A stretch of DNA of 64,000 nt from Dermanyssus gallinae (lineage: Eukaryota > Arthropoda > Arachnida > Mesostigmata > Dermanyssidae): the NCBI GenBank assembly GCA_003439945.1, contig QVRM01003920.1:397501-461500 (forward strand), read 5' to 3'. How positions within the stretch are numbered: position 1 is the first letter of the stretch; every line of letters starts with the position of its first letter. Position numbers and translations under genes: made by a program. Below the pieces are notes generated by a model, which was not told the DNA's origin, made no database searches, and saw only the letters and a list, made by a program, of their open reading frames with translations. Positions 21,592-33,340 of the stretch are shown in pieces.

Positions 21592-24255
21592 ACCAACAGT
21601 AGGCTGCCTAGATCCTGTACTCCTTCCTGTGTGGTGCTATATTGGCATCAAGCCATGACCCACACATGTATGCACATATGTACAAACAAACATGTGCATT
21701 CATTTACACACCGCCAGCAAACCATACAGAGAGAGGAAGAGAGGGAAAGAGAGAGATAGAGAGCGAGAGAGACGGACAGGGAGAAATCAGCACACGTAAA
21801 GCGAGAGAGTTCCTTAGAGTCTTTTCACTCGCGGTGCCTGCGCTCTCCGTGACACACTGGCGTTGCACCGAATCGAGTAGCGTGCTGCAAACAACCACGT
21901 ATGTACAATTGCTGTACAGTGCGTGCGGTATCTGAACAGCAGGCAGCAAAGCCGCCATCATCATCAACGATATTGATGCGCTGATGTTGCCTGTGTGGGC
22001 TTGTTACAAGCTGTGGAGCATGACGGCTTCTTTCAGGCGTTTGCCTCGTCCATCGTTGACTGCTTGCTGCCCCCCCCCTGACCGACGTGTCTGTAGTTGG
22101 GCTAGTCGGTTTGTTTCTCAACCCAGCCAGTCTTGAGTGAGATTGGCGAGTGCGCACATACGCCATCTATGGTGTATCTATTTATCTATGTATGTATCTA
22201 TCTATCGATGGATATAGGCGTATATCTAATCATTTTTTTTCTTGGTGGCGAAGTGGCCGAGAAGACAGCTAGCCACCAGCGCAATGAGATCTCTAGCAAA
22301 CACAACGCCAGCGACAGGGACCCACCGTGAAGGGGAGAAGGGCGTCGGCAAGGCAAACATCGTCATGTTTTTATTCCAGCGCGCTCCGCTTCATCAGGCG
22401 TGCTTTCAACGTGGCAGCTGCCGGAGCCCACTATATGTCGAGAGAGAGAGAGAGAAGGAGAGAGAGAGAGAGAAAGAGGGCAGCATTCATCGTTCGTACT
22501 CGCTATGACTCTTATCTAGGCCGTGGGCCTTTCGTTTTGGCCTGCGGTGGCTGTACCACCCGGTGGTGGCAACCGTCACGTTGGTGGCATTGCCCGGGCC
22601 CACCTTCGGCGGAGGGTTTTGGCTGGGGGTGGGCTTGCCGGCCGGCTCGCTGGCTGGCTAGCTTGCCTAGCAATCCTAGGCCGGTCTGTACGCACTTGTA
22701 AGGGGAAGTGGGGGTTGGGTTGAGAGGAGGAACTGGGGCCCTACGCACCCCGGCACCCCCCATGCGGTGGCGGCGGCGGCGATGGCGGCGCCTGCGAATG
22801 ACCATTCTGTTGGTGGCCGTCATCCATGCGCGGCCCTTCAGTACTACAGGCGCCGTCAACACCATTGCGATCACTAGCATGAACACCCTCACTCTTCCCG
22901 CCGCCCGACAAACCCCCCAGCCGTATAGCTAGCTGCAGCTGCACTGCGGCAAGTTGGGGGTTGGTGTTGAGTCCGACCATGATGCTGTCGCTGCTGCTGC
23001 TGCTGCAGATGATGGCGATGATCATAGTAATGATGTTTTATTGGTGTTGATGATGATAGTGATGATGCTGATGAGTAGTACTATGACGGTGATGGTGGTG
23101 ATGTCGAAGAGGATGACGAGGCGCATCATTCCGCACACGAAGCGGAATGCAACGTATTGCCTCCGAGTGTGCCGAGCGGGTAGATGGCCCGATTCTGGAT
23201 CCATCGATATGCTCCTTCATCTGCCCTAGCCGCGCCGGCGAGTGAAGGGGGTGGTGGCTCAGGGGCAGCTTATCCCTATGTATATCTGCCATCTTCTACC
23301 GCCACCAATGCTTGCTGGCATCTTCGACTGCCACCCAACCAGAGTAGCGAAAACGTCCGCCAAATGAGAAATGAAGGACGTACATGACGAGCAGTGCGAG
23401 TGGTGGCGTGTGGCCACTATGCGGTGAAGGCCGATAGAATCGGCGGAATGGCGACAACAACAACAATAACAGAAACAAGCGACATTAACAACAACAACAA
23501 CAACAACAACAACATTAACAACAGCAGAGACAAGCAACAACAAGTTGTTGTTGCTGCAGCAGCAGCAATGGCAGCAACAACAACAACAAAAATCACAACG
23601 ACAGTCACGATGATGAGAACGGCAACCATCTCGCAGTGGCGACCTTCATGGCCGCTGGCCTGGATTCGGCCGGGCACTTTGGTGGTATGTGCCAAGCGGG
23701 CAATGCTTATGAAGGACGCGCAAAAGCGTGATGTGTCCATCCGCTCGTCTTAATAGTTTGCTGGAATGCGTCCCCGCTGCTACATCGGCTAGCGTCAAGG
23801 CCATCTATCTCTGTGGTCGATGGCTGCAACGACGAACCGGTCCAGAGCCACGCTACCAAACCGAACACAATTAGTTCGAGTCAATAATTGTTGTTGCTGG
23901 AACTGTTGTTGTTGTTGTTGTTGTTGCTGGAACTGTTGTTGCTGTTGTTCTTGTCGTCGTCGTTGTTAGGCTTCGCGTAAGCGGTTTTGGGTAAACGAAG
24001 CTACAAGGCACCCAGGGCGACCGTCAGTACAACTACCAAACAAATACGCTCACGCGTACACGCAAAGAATAAGAAATGAGTCAGCACCGTCATGATAAGT
24101 GTTGCCCATATGCCTGCCTCTATGTATGACGATGTCTGCTTCCATGTATGCCCCCCCCCGATTTTGCTACCTCTCATAACTTTGAGTGCTAAATGGGGGC
24201 AATCGGAATCAGGCAGCTTGACGGCTGACATGCCTGGTCCCTTTTCGATGTAATG
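21592..24255. other. microsatellite-rich GC-richer block, no proven exon
   Basis: Contains GA runs (21730-21790 and 22441-22480), GATGAT repeats (23000-23110), CAA/CAG runs (23450-23600) and TTG runs (23886-23960). About 22520-22800 is very G+C rich. Long frames on both strands are low-complexity. No host gene is recognisable. The composition resembles UTRs or conserved non-coding sequence of large arthropod genes, which is only an inference. Confidence 0.45.
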
Positions 24256-24394
24256 CCAAAGTAATACTGAGCCAGGGGGAAAGGGGGTGGGGAGGAATCC
24301 GGGTTTAGTGGGTTTGCGAGTCTCACACTAGTCACGCAGGCTGCTAGGGGCGCATGTGCATCATGCATTCCTAAAACCTCCCAGAAAAAAAAAA
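24256..24394 (+). repeat. dispersed short element, family 4, copy C
   Basis: Best A-tailed copy: GGTTTAGTGGGTTTGCGAGTC, CACACTAGTCACGC, CATGTGCATCATGCATTCCT, AAAACCTCCCAG and 11 A (24384-24394). A degraded duplication may flank it: GCCTGGTCCCTTTTCGA near 24234 and GCCTGGACCCTCGA near 24402. Confidence 0.78.
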
Positions 24395-24885
24395 CAGAAA
24401 GGCCTGGACCCTCGAGAAGTATTGTATCCTCAGATGTCATACGTGCATCGGCGAAGGCCTAAAGAACCATCCCTTGTCCGAAAAAAAATCGGGCGGCACC
24501 AACGGCTACCCGGACATGTTTGCTTGAACAGCACAGATCTATCTTCATCCACCTGCTCTCGATCTTCTACTGCTGCTATCAGCTTGTAGAACGCCTCTGT
24601 ATATTGTACGGTGGTCTGCATCTTGCATTGTTGCAGGACCAATGAGGGTTGATTGACACATGACCCCGGGCGACGTTGTCGTCATTGTCTCCACCAGTCG
24701 GATCTGCCGCAAACTGGCCGCGGCTTATAAAAATGGCGTTGGATAGACTTTCAAGCCGACTAAGTGCCGTAGTGCGTGGGTAGACCAACGTCGGACACAG
24801 AGGTATTAAGAGGCTTGTGTCAGTCTGACCGGCCCCTTTGGCTTTATTGTCATATAATAGCTACATGCATAAGATATATTTGCAT

Positions 24886-24889
<4 letters not shown>

Positions 24890-24933
<44 letters not shown>
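24890..24933. repeat. (TA)n microsatellite
   Basis: About 20 TA units. Confidence 0.93.
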
Positions 24934-24937
<4 letters not shown>

Positions 24938-25239
24938 ATATTGATGCAAAAGTTCTTACCGTTCTTAATCGTTTCAGAGATCTGCAGCGCGCTCTAAGCA
25001 ACATCAGCATAGGAATGCCAAATACAGATCGTAATCAAGCCGCTAACATACTTTCTCTGTCAACACGGCAGCCTTTGGCAATCCGACATAGGGGACGGAG
25101 AAAAACTGCTCACAGTTATGAAATCATGAATTGAACCGTCATCGTTATGTTACTAAAATAATCCATGTATGCGTATGCGGTCATATTGTGGTATTTTTGT
25201 ATGGCGTTGGCCGTTAAATTAAGTTTTCAAGTTAATGAA

Positions 25240-25510
25240 CGTTAAAGTGAGAAAAGTGGATATTCTCAAATTTTGCAAACTGTTTTCTGTGGGAATATTT
25301 GCTTTTTATAGCCAGTGTAAGTGTAAGACGCAACAACTTTCTCCTGAATGCTGCGATATGTCTGGTTTCTGCAATGAACAATTCGTTCACCCGCAGCGGG
25401 CGCCTTTTGTGAAGTGGCGCCCGATCATTCACACCAGTGTAACAGATTATAGTAATTTCACTCTCACTCCTAACCAAGACATTTCCGCTATTTCTTCCAT
25501 TGAAAAAAAA
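25240..25510 (+). repeat. fragment related to the MITE at 26.1 kb
   Basis: AGTAATTTCACTCTCACTCC, CAAGACATTTCCGCTAT and TCCATTGAAAAAA align with the right inner part of the element at 26127-26625 and with 62150-62266. The terminal repeat itself is not preserved. Confidence 0.5.
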
Positions 25511-25794
25511 TTGTGAACATGTTTCACCACCACTGAAAATGTGTATTTAATTTATGAACATCCAATACATACAGGAAACATTACGGCTAGGGGTAAGTAG
25601 GGTATCTTTGCTTGAAATCAGCTGCAATGCTTTCCAAGCAATCAGCTGGGAAGACACCACTGCAACGGAATTTAAGGCTAATTTAGATGCAGTAACGATA
25701 CTTATGTACAGACGTTTAGTACCATTGGCGTATTTTAAAGAGGTAACAGGGTAATGAAAATTCACTATGTTATGAGCGGCCAATAACAGCTTTG

Positions 25795-25930
25795 AATAAA
25801 AAAACTGTGCTGTTTTACTGCGAAGATGCGACCGCCCACACGTCTTCTTTTGCCATGGCAATGTTACGGGAGCTCAAGTTTCAAATTGTCGAGTATTCTC
25901 TATATCATTCGGACCTGGCCCCGTAAAAAG
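25795..25930 (+). pseudogene. mariner transposase scrap
   Basis: The frame from 25807 reads VLFYCEDATAHTSS, then LRELKFQIVEYSLYHSDLAP, then a stop. This is the segment from the second to the third catalytic Asp of a mariner, usually HQDNAPAHTS to PYSPDLAPSD. The stop falls just before the final acid. No inverted repeats were found. Confidence 0.75.
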
Positions 25931-26126
25931 ATACTACAGCAAGAGTGATATAATATACACCGTATTCAAATGTTCTGATGTAACGATTCTTGATATTTTG
26001 CTCGAAGTATAAACGCTATTCAGAATTGTTGGACTAGGCCTATTGGGCTGAACAGTAAAAGGTACGTGGTCTTGGTCCGTCTATTGCTTGGATTCCATGC
26101 TACGAAATTGTTGATCACCTAATATA

Positions 26127-26625
26127 CAGTGTGCCCGGATTTTTTTGGAAGATCGAAAAAAATAATTGCAGAGCTCGTTAAAGTAAATATTTTTCCAATG
26201 GAAAATAGTCTCTGAAAAGTCTTATTTCGAAGTTCTAAATGTGTTAACTTTGAGCGCTGTGAATGGTCGTAGGCTTATGATTTTGAGGTCTTGGGAGTGA
26301 AGGCTACTAAAATAACTTCATTTTTGCAAATGCTCGTCTAAACGACCATGTTGCATATTCTGATCGGCGCTATATTCCTCAGACGAAGCAGACTTCAGCA
26401 TTTTCTTACGAACGTGACGATGCGCTTAGTTTATGTATAAGAACACTAGCCTCGCAATTGCATATTTTGTGCTCCTATGTCGGGCAAGAACACTACTGTC
26501 ACGGATTTTAGTAATTTCGCCGTCACCCCGGAACAAGACATCTCAGATACTATGTTCCATTAAAAAATATTTATTTTAACGAGCTCGACAATCTATATCG
26601 ATTCAAAAAATTCCATGGCACCCTG
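26127..26625. mobile_element. MITE with about 80-bp inverted repeats, TA flanks
   Basis: The left end begins CAGTGTGCCCGGATTTTTTT, and the right end read inverted begins CAGGGTGCCATGGAATTTTT. Inside both lie GAGCTCGTTAAA, TAAATATTTTT and AATGGAA. TA flanks each side (26125-26126 and 26626-26627). At 499 bp it has no transposase frame. TA duplication and CAG(T/G)GTG ends suggest mobilisation by a Tc1/mariner enzyme. Confidence 0.83.
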
Positions 26626-26627
26626 TA

Positions 26628-27269
26628 TTGGAATATTCCTATTTCCGTGTGCACCTCTATACAACTTACGTTGAAAGACGTTCGGTATAATATGTGCTAG
26701 TTTAGTGAAGACAACAGCGTTGTAACGCCAAATGTTACTATACTACTAGAGCCAAGGGCTCAATATAAATATTGCTCTAGTTTCGTGGATACAACATAGT
26801 ATTTGTAGACACAAACAACGGGAGTAATGTGACCGAATCTAAACTTCTTCCCAGAGATGGATGCTGTCAGTGCTGTCAATGCAATTTTATACATTAAATG
26901 CAGATATATTCTCGTAACGGATATGTTGCATTATTAATAGAAATTGGAGAATGTCTTTATGGAAACCCAACCGATCTTCTTGGTAGTGCGGGACACTGGC
27001 TGTTTAAGGTCGTTAAAATGAGAATTTCTCTTGATAGGCTAGACATAGCTGGAATTTCTTGTCTGGTAATACTTTTGGTACATATCAGGTGGCCTCTATT
27101 CCCTTGGTAGCAGAATAGGGTACGGTTGGGCGTTCCTCCTATGTTCGGCGAGTTGTTTTTTAGTCATAATCTGTCGTACAAGGTTGCGCACTTGCATTCA
27201 CCTGCCCAGATTGTCAAGAAATATCTTTACAGTGTTCTCTGGGGAAAACGGTTACCTTTTTGTGCAGTT
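26628..27269. other. no gene recognised
   Basis: AT-rich; no supported gene. Confidence 0.5.
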
Positions 27270-27550
27270 TCTGTCATGCTTTATTGAAGCCTTGACACCT
27301 GAACACCATGTGTTCTGTTGTATCATCTACTCCAGTGTCGCACATTAGATAGTCAAGTAATACTGCGGATGGGGTGGCAGGTACTGCTGACGAGATGCGA
27401 AGAAATTTAGTTTTAGGCTCTTAGTCACTTCCCTTTTATTCGCAGGTATCTCATATCAAACACATAACCATGTGTCAGGTAAAATGTTTTCCTGTCAATC
27501 GGCCAGTCACATTGTTCAGTAAATGAAACAACAACTACCTCTGAGAAATG
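27270..27550 (-). pseudogene. R1-like LINE C-terminal remnant
   Basis: Minus-strand frame from 27550 reads RKTFYLTHGYVFDMRYLRI and then a stop. After a frame change comes MCDTGVDDTTEHMVFRCQGF. The order of an HGxF segment followed by Cys...(D)xxEHxxFxC is the C-terminal zinc-ribbon-like end of R1/Jockey-type LINE proteins. Stops and frameshifts show decay. Confidence 0.62.
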
Positions 27551-27699
27551 GGCACAATGCAGAGAAAGAGCCGCCCGTCAGGTCGTTGCTTTGCCCGAGC
27601 TTGGTTATACGTTCTATATCTCGTCAAACTAATATAAGCCAATCCACTGACTGCAGAGTCTACCAACGGTATTAAGTGGAAGGCGGACAATCATAATTT

Positions 27700-28008
27700 G
27701 GGGTGCAACATCCTTTGGGGCACAAAAACCCACCACAAATCACAAATCGTCCACGAGGTCCCTCAAGCCAACGATTCTCATGGCATAAAAGGAAGTATGT
27801 GGGGGAGATGCTTAAACGACGAGCTAAAGCCGAAAGTCCAGCTTCGACAATACATTCGGGGCTCACGAATGCTGACCGCGAGGAGTGGAGCAATGTGCCA
27901 CCGCAATTAGTTAATGAGTTGATTAGACCGATCCCAAGTTGCATCCCGGCGGCTATAGGGTACACGGGGGTTATACACGCTATTAGAATGTATCAATTGT
28001 ACAGTTAA
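27700..28008 (+). pseudogene. Tc1-like transposase C-terminal remnant
   Basis: The frame ending at 28008 reads RKYVGEMLKRRAKAESP, then LTNADREEWSNVPPQL, then VNELIRPIPSCIPAAIG. This fits the Tc1 end NPIExxWGxxKRR...EWxxIPxxxxxxLIxSMPxRxxAVI. The catalytic acids upstream are not recognisable and no inverted repeats were seen. Confidence 0.58.
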
Positions 28009-28257
28009 AATCAACAGCTGTTCTAGAACGATTTTTTATTGTGATATAGTGTTTTAATATGTTTTACTCGAGTAATAAAAAATGTCAAATCTAACGGCAT
28101 GCTAATCGTATTTGAAACTGATTTGATTGTGTTTATAATGGTGTAGTAATGTGTAATCTGGCGCAACTGGGTACAATATATACCTAAAGTCAATGTTAGG
28201 CAAAGGTTCATAACCCGTCATGTGATGAGAAATACGATTTTTTATCCTGGAGTGTAA

Positions 28258-28281
28258 ATATATACATACATACATACATAG
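28258..28281. repeat. (CATA)n microsatellite
   Basis: Short run of ATACATACATAC type. Confidence 0.8.
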
Positions 28282-28372
28282 ATAGTTGGACGGACGGTTT
28301 TATTACTCGCTTGACATGCATACCTAAGTACACCATTACCATAGTGTTACCATTTTAAATCAGGAACGCTTA

Positions 28373-28555
28373 GAGCGGCAGTATATGCGAACATGTTGAG
28401 ATATTTACGATTTCTCCAACACCTGACTCTGAGAGTTATAGCTTCTCATATGTTCTCAACGAGCATCGCTTAAAGAGAATTCGATCAACAACAGGAATCG
28501 AACCGGCAACATCCCGGTAGATGACAACCATCAGTAGCGCACTAGTCCCCCCAAG
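28373..28555 (-). mobile_element. tRNA-headed SINE, family 3, copy 1 (partial)
   Basis: On the minus strand it shows box B GGTTCGATTCC (about 28492-28503), CTACCGGGATGTTGCC and a body (GAGAACATATGAGAAGC) shared with copies near 44.2 and 44.9 kb. The 3' part is shorter than in those copies. Confidence 0.68.
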
Positions 28556-29949
28556 CACGCAGCCAAATAGAATAGAGGGGGAACATCACCTTGCCACCTC
28601 GCTTCTGCTCATGCCATTAACTCCGGTCGGTGCCAATTGGTTATCGTCCCCAGGACAACACTTGTGTGGCTTAGCTGTGTGCTATAAATTGATAGCCCCT
28701 GGGGCCAGATCCAGTGTCATCTGTTGCAGATCACATGCCTCACCTAAAGCAGTTACGCAGCCAGCTGATATGACCTAGTTCATTTACTAACCTCGGAAAA
28801 TGAGATACCTAGAGATTGACCAAAACACGTGTAAGCCCTAATCGTGTTTTGTTTAGCGAACGTGACTGACCTAACGTATTGCGCCCAGTTATAGCGAGTG
28901 TTGACAGGTCGGTCATGGTGCTGCCCCAACGGCGACAAGGCCCTTCTTCTCTAGACTGCTCTGGTGGACCGGGTCTCTGCCAAGCATCGTGCATGACCAA
29001 ACGGGCCGTACCTGCGCTCCGCATGCAGTGCTCCGTATGAATCGCCGGAGACCGCCGGCTGGCTACAGTAACATAGTAAGTTCCAACAGGTTGTCCGCCT
29101 AATACAAAGTGAACACAGATGTAGACGAACTTGTGGATTATGTATTAGGCCACCAGTAAATGCTAAAGGGTAAGCCCTAAAACCAGACGCTTGTTCACCG
29201 AGTCCAGAGTACCTGATGCATGGTGCATGCGCTGGAGCATGTCCCCTATCGCTTGGAATTGCTCCCATGCCATCAGTCGACTCCTATAATGAATAGAGCA
29301 GGCGTAACCTTCGTGCAGCCAATGCGGCGGGAGTACCCGCTCGTGGTATGTCGAGTAAGCAGTGCAATTACGCCATCGCACCAGTTTTCCTACAAAGTTA
29401 AATGAAAACTGAATCGCACAGTAGTTGCTCAGGGATAGGCACGAACAAATCCAAGTTGATTTCAAGCTACTGGTCCCAGTATAAAAACAGCATTTTGATT
29501 ACACAATAATGATAATAATAGTAATAATTTCTTTCGAATTGATGACTCGCACCTTGTGACCTCGTTGCCTCTTGGTGCAATGAGCGTCATTGATTCCTCA
29601 ATGCAATCAGCCGAGCAGTTTAGGCCCATACAGAAGACCTTGCCTTTGTTAGTGAGCGCCACACACTAAATACGAACCCAGCTTCAGAGCAAAAACCTAA
29701 AACTGAGCTCTAGTTCTCCCCCCCTCCCAGTCTTCATTACAGTGGCGCGCGTGAACGTGGGCGTCGGCGAACGGCGTTCGAGGCCACGAAGCGAACGAAA
29801 ACCAAAGAAGACCTACATAGCCTGATGCGCCCGACGCGCAAGGGTGAACTCGATAATTTGCTAGAAGCACTCTCACTGAATAACAAACGCACAGTATAGT
29901 GTGATACGACGATGAACTCTCGCCACTCTAGCTGCCGCCGCCGCCGCCG
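28556..29949. other. no gene recognised
   Basis: No supported feature. Confidence 0.45.
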
Positions 29950-30090
29950 CCGCAGAAAAGATACAGAGAGAGGGAGAGAGGTAAGGCGAGATAGACAGGG
30001 GAAGAGATAGAGAGAGGGAGAGGGGGAGAGATAGAGAGAGGGAAAGGGGGAGAGATAGAGAGAGGGAGAGGTAGAGAGATAGAGGGTGAT
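29950..30090. repeat. purine-rich minisatellite, 24-bp unit
   Basis: After a GCC run, a GA-rich stretch includes about three 24-bp units (AGAGATAGAGAGAGGGAGAG and GGGG) with small changes. Confidence 0.85.
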
Positions 30091-30386
30091 ACAGAATGAC
30101 CTCCTCGGCAGATTTGCTGTTTCTGCCGCAGTCGCTCTTGTTTTTCAATCACTGGGCAGGCTTCTGTCCAGAATACGGCGGTCAACACGGATTGCCGGTC
30201 CGTCGGTCGTTCGGTGGTTGGCCGTTATCTTCATTAAAATTCCGCCGCGTCTCTGCTCAGCTCTCTCATAGCTGCTCCGCGCAGACTGGCGGCAGTGTTT
30301 GACGTCGGCGTACTGCTTGCTATCCATGTACATAGTACGTAGACGTATATATAGCCCGAGGGAGGTTCTGGTAAAAACGAAGCCAC

Positions 30387-30387
30387 C

Positions 30388-30427
<40 letters not shown>
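30387..30427. repeat. (GA)n microsatellite
   Basis: About 19 GA units, with similar purine sequence at both edges. Confidence 0.9.
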
Positions 30428-30431
<4 letters not shown>

Positions 30432-30924
30432 AAGAAAAAACACCGACGCTATCTACCTACCTAATTAGTGTACGACGAGAGAAGAGACCAAACGCACGCC
30501 GCCTTGACACAGTGCTTGTTGCGCGGATTTGTCGCCAGCGTATCTGAAAGCGTCTGTCTGTCTGTCAGCGAGCTACCGGCTAATCCTTGTCTGGCGAATT
30601 GATTATTATTATTATTATGCAGCAAACAGTGCATTTGTTGTTGCTGCTGCTGCTGCCGCCTGCCGCAGCCATCACAGACGCAGCTAAGCTGAACGAGCCA
30701 AAAGCGGCGTGAGAGCCTAATCGATTTTGGTGGACACGCACACGTTTCGAGACGGTTGCCGTGACCGCGATTCGAGTGACACGCCGCGCCTAGCAATGAA
30801 AGCAACAACAACAATGAAAGATATTCGCTAGAATGAGGCGTTCGAGGCGCCTCAACGTAGTCGACATGTGATAAAGGCGTCTAGTAACGAGGCGTATGCC
30901 GCTGTTGTTGTTATTGTTGTTGTT

Positions 30925-31040
30925 GTAGTTATTGCAGGTACGTCGAAGTAGTAGCAAAGAACGGTTCCAGCTTCTCGCCTCTTTCGGAGACCATTTAGGT
31001 GAGAGGCTTTTTAGTGGGTATTATGCCAGCAACATCGGCA
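30925..31040 (+). repeat. dispersed element, family 5, partial copy
   Basis: Carries GAAGTAGT, AACGGTTCCAGC, GACCATTTAGGTGAGA, TTTTTAGTGGGTATTATGCC and ACATCGGCATC, then passes directly into the fuller copy at 31041. Confidence 0.72.
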
Positions 31041-31402
31041 TCAAAGTAAAATCTGTACTGACAGAGAGACTTTTTTTTCAATATATGTGTTCGCATTTTG
31101 CTCGCTGACTAAATGTACTTAATAATCCCCCTATAACCGTACCAGGAGCAGAGAGGCGCGAAACAGCTCTCTCTATAATACGGTAAGGCTTCAATATAGT
31201 ACAGGGGGCCATTATGAGAGGGGTTGCCATGTTTACGCTGCAGTGGAAACGTGTTGTTGTTGTTGTTGAAGTAGTGTTAAAGAACGGACCATTTAGGTGA
31301 GAAGTTTTTAGTGGGTATTATGCCAACAATATCGGCATCGAGTCCCACACTACCCGCTTCGGGTGTGCGTAAAAGCATTTTTCCTCTTACCACAAAACAA
31401 AG
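31041..31402 (+). repeat. dispersed element, family 5, long copy
   Basis: Matches the reverse complement of 35617-36002 over its length: ATCTGTACTGACAGAGAGA, TGACTAAATGTACTT, GGGGTTGCCATGTTTACG, a (GTT)n, GACCATTTAGGTGAGAAG, and CCCACACTACCCGCTTCGGG. A tail like CTCTTACCACAAAA ends it. No ORF or tRNA boxes were found. Confidence 0.8.
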
Positions 31403-32040
31403 ATACGACTGCCGCCGTTGTTAACGTATACTAGCTTGTAAAAACTTACTTATGAGCACAATCATGCGGTGTCGCTAAATTAACAATGGCGGCGGCCTAA
31501 GCGTCTAGCTAGGAAGCAAAGGTTACAATTGAGCACTGTATTTTATAGCGTGATCAATGTATGCACCTCTAATTCAATTGCGTCTTATAATTTCATAAAG
31601 TAAGTGCGTTAAGTAACGCGCAAAGCACGAGAAACAGCCTTAGTTGACTGAATTGGCATCCAAGCATCCTCTGCAGGTCAATACAGATGATGTACGACGA
31701 GCTCATTTGTCGGAAAACTACATATTCCTCCTACGCAAACCTTTCGGTTGCATACACGACATTGTGGAATTTGCGAAATAAAGCAAGACAATACAGTCCG
31801 TTTTCTCACTAAAACCGAAACGCTATGCCCACATGAAGGAAACAAACATTTCTGACGTCACCAGAATAATCGTCCCTGCAATATAATCGTACATTTCAAT
31901 TACCACAGAGAGTTTCTCGTAAGCGTGATATACGGACGTGGCATTAGAGGCGCTTTCGCAAAATAATACCGTCGATAAAGAAAAAGGGCTACACTATATC
32001 TGACAGTTTTGTTTCGACCTGCCTAACTAGCACTGTCGCT
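31403..32040. other. no gene recognised
   Basis: AT-leaning, no supported gene. Confidence 0.45.
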
Positions 32041-32330
32041 TAGCATAACAACAACTGCTATAGCAACAACAACAATAACAACAGCAGCAGCAGCAACAAC
32101 AACAACGACGACGACAACGACAACAACAACAACTGCAATAACAACAACAACAACAGCAGCAACCGCAGCAGCAACAACGACAACAACCACAGCAACAACA
32201 ACAGCAGCAGCAGCAACAACAACGACAACGACGACAACAACCACAACAACGACAACGACAACAACAACTACGAAAACAACAACAACCGCAACAACAACAA
32301 CAACAACAACAATAACAACAACAGAGATGA
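32041..32330. repeat. long (CAA)n/(CAG)n trinucleotide tract
   Basis: About 290 bases of CAA with CAG, CGA and TAA variants. All six frames give homopolymer-like peptides, so the long minus-strand frame here is not evidence for a gene. Confidence 0.93.
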
Positions 32331-33115
32331 CGCCGGCCAGAAAAATGATAAAGACGACGGCGATGACAACGCCATACATCTCTGGAGTCATTTGGACGCT
32401 TTCGTTCAGTTTGTATTAGTGCGAAGAACTACGCATGCTCGCACCGCAGGGAACGACGCAGCTGGAAGAAGCAGCTGCCACAGTGGTTGCAGCAGCAGCG
32501 GCAGCGGCACTGCGCCACCACCGTCAATCTACCGTTGCTAATGGATTCCCTTCTCGGCGAATCTCAAGATGCCACCACGACTGTGTGGAGGCTCGCTGCG
32601 TCGTGCAGACGGAGGGAGAGTCGGCGTCCCAGTCGTACTCTGAACGAGGCAGCGAACGCCAAGTCGGGAGACATCGTCGAAAACTACCATAAGTCTGTGG
32701 CCTGCCTGCTTGACGCCAGCCTCTATGCGCCTGTCCGTCCGTCGATCCGTCTGCTCGCCTATCTGCCTATTTTCCCGGCCCGATGGCCAGATGGTTTTGT
32801 TGGTCGCGGTTTTGATAGTTGTGGTGGTGGTGGTGGTGGTTTTCTTCGTGGTCCATGACGTCCTGCGCATCTTTCGCATTGTCGCGTCGTCGTCGTTGAT
32901 CGGTGGCGATGACAACGACGAAACAGACGACGAAGACAAATAAGGACGGTTCATCCTGAGCCAACGAGTCGAGACAGCGCAAGGACAACAAACAATTCGA
33001 GCGAGCTCGGCTTCCATCACCACCACCACCACCACCACAACATTTCTCGTAACAATCTGCGTTCGGCCGCAAATGTGTTTCCTATTCTCTAGAAGACACT
33101 TCTTCGGCAACGACA
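32331..33115. other. GC-richer block, no proven exon
   Basis: Overlapping open frames on both strands, including 277 codons on minus (32538-33371), are dominated by CAC/GTG and CAA/TTG runs. No domain is visible. Confidence 0.4.
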
Positions 33116-33340
33116 GCAGTAGCAGCAGCAGCAACAACAACAGCAGCAGCAGCAACGGCCATGACCATGGCAGCCACAGCAGTAACAACCCGTAGCTGGT
33201 TGTTCTTGCTAATGTTGCAGCAACATAGCAACAACAACAACAATAACAACAACAGCAGCAGCAACAACAACAACAACAACAACAAACAACAGCCGCAGCA
33301 ACGACAACAACAGCCGCAGCAACGACAACAACAATATTCA
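33116..33340. repeat. (CAA)n/(CAG)n tract
   Basis: AGC/CAA-rich tract with CAGCCGCAACGACAA-type units near 33290-33330. The plus frame gives Asn/Gln-rich peptide (33161-33607) that I regard as doubtful coding. Confidence 0.85.

Noticed and set aside
32023..32391. 122-codon minus-strand frame rich in Val/Ala
   Set aside because: It is a direct translation of a CAA/CAG tract; every frame gives a homopolymer-like peptide.
32041..33340. CRISPR-like array of short repeats
   Set aside because: Simple trinucleotide slippage with no spacers, and a eukaryotic setting.
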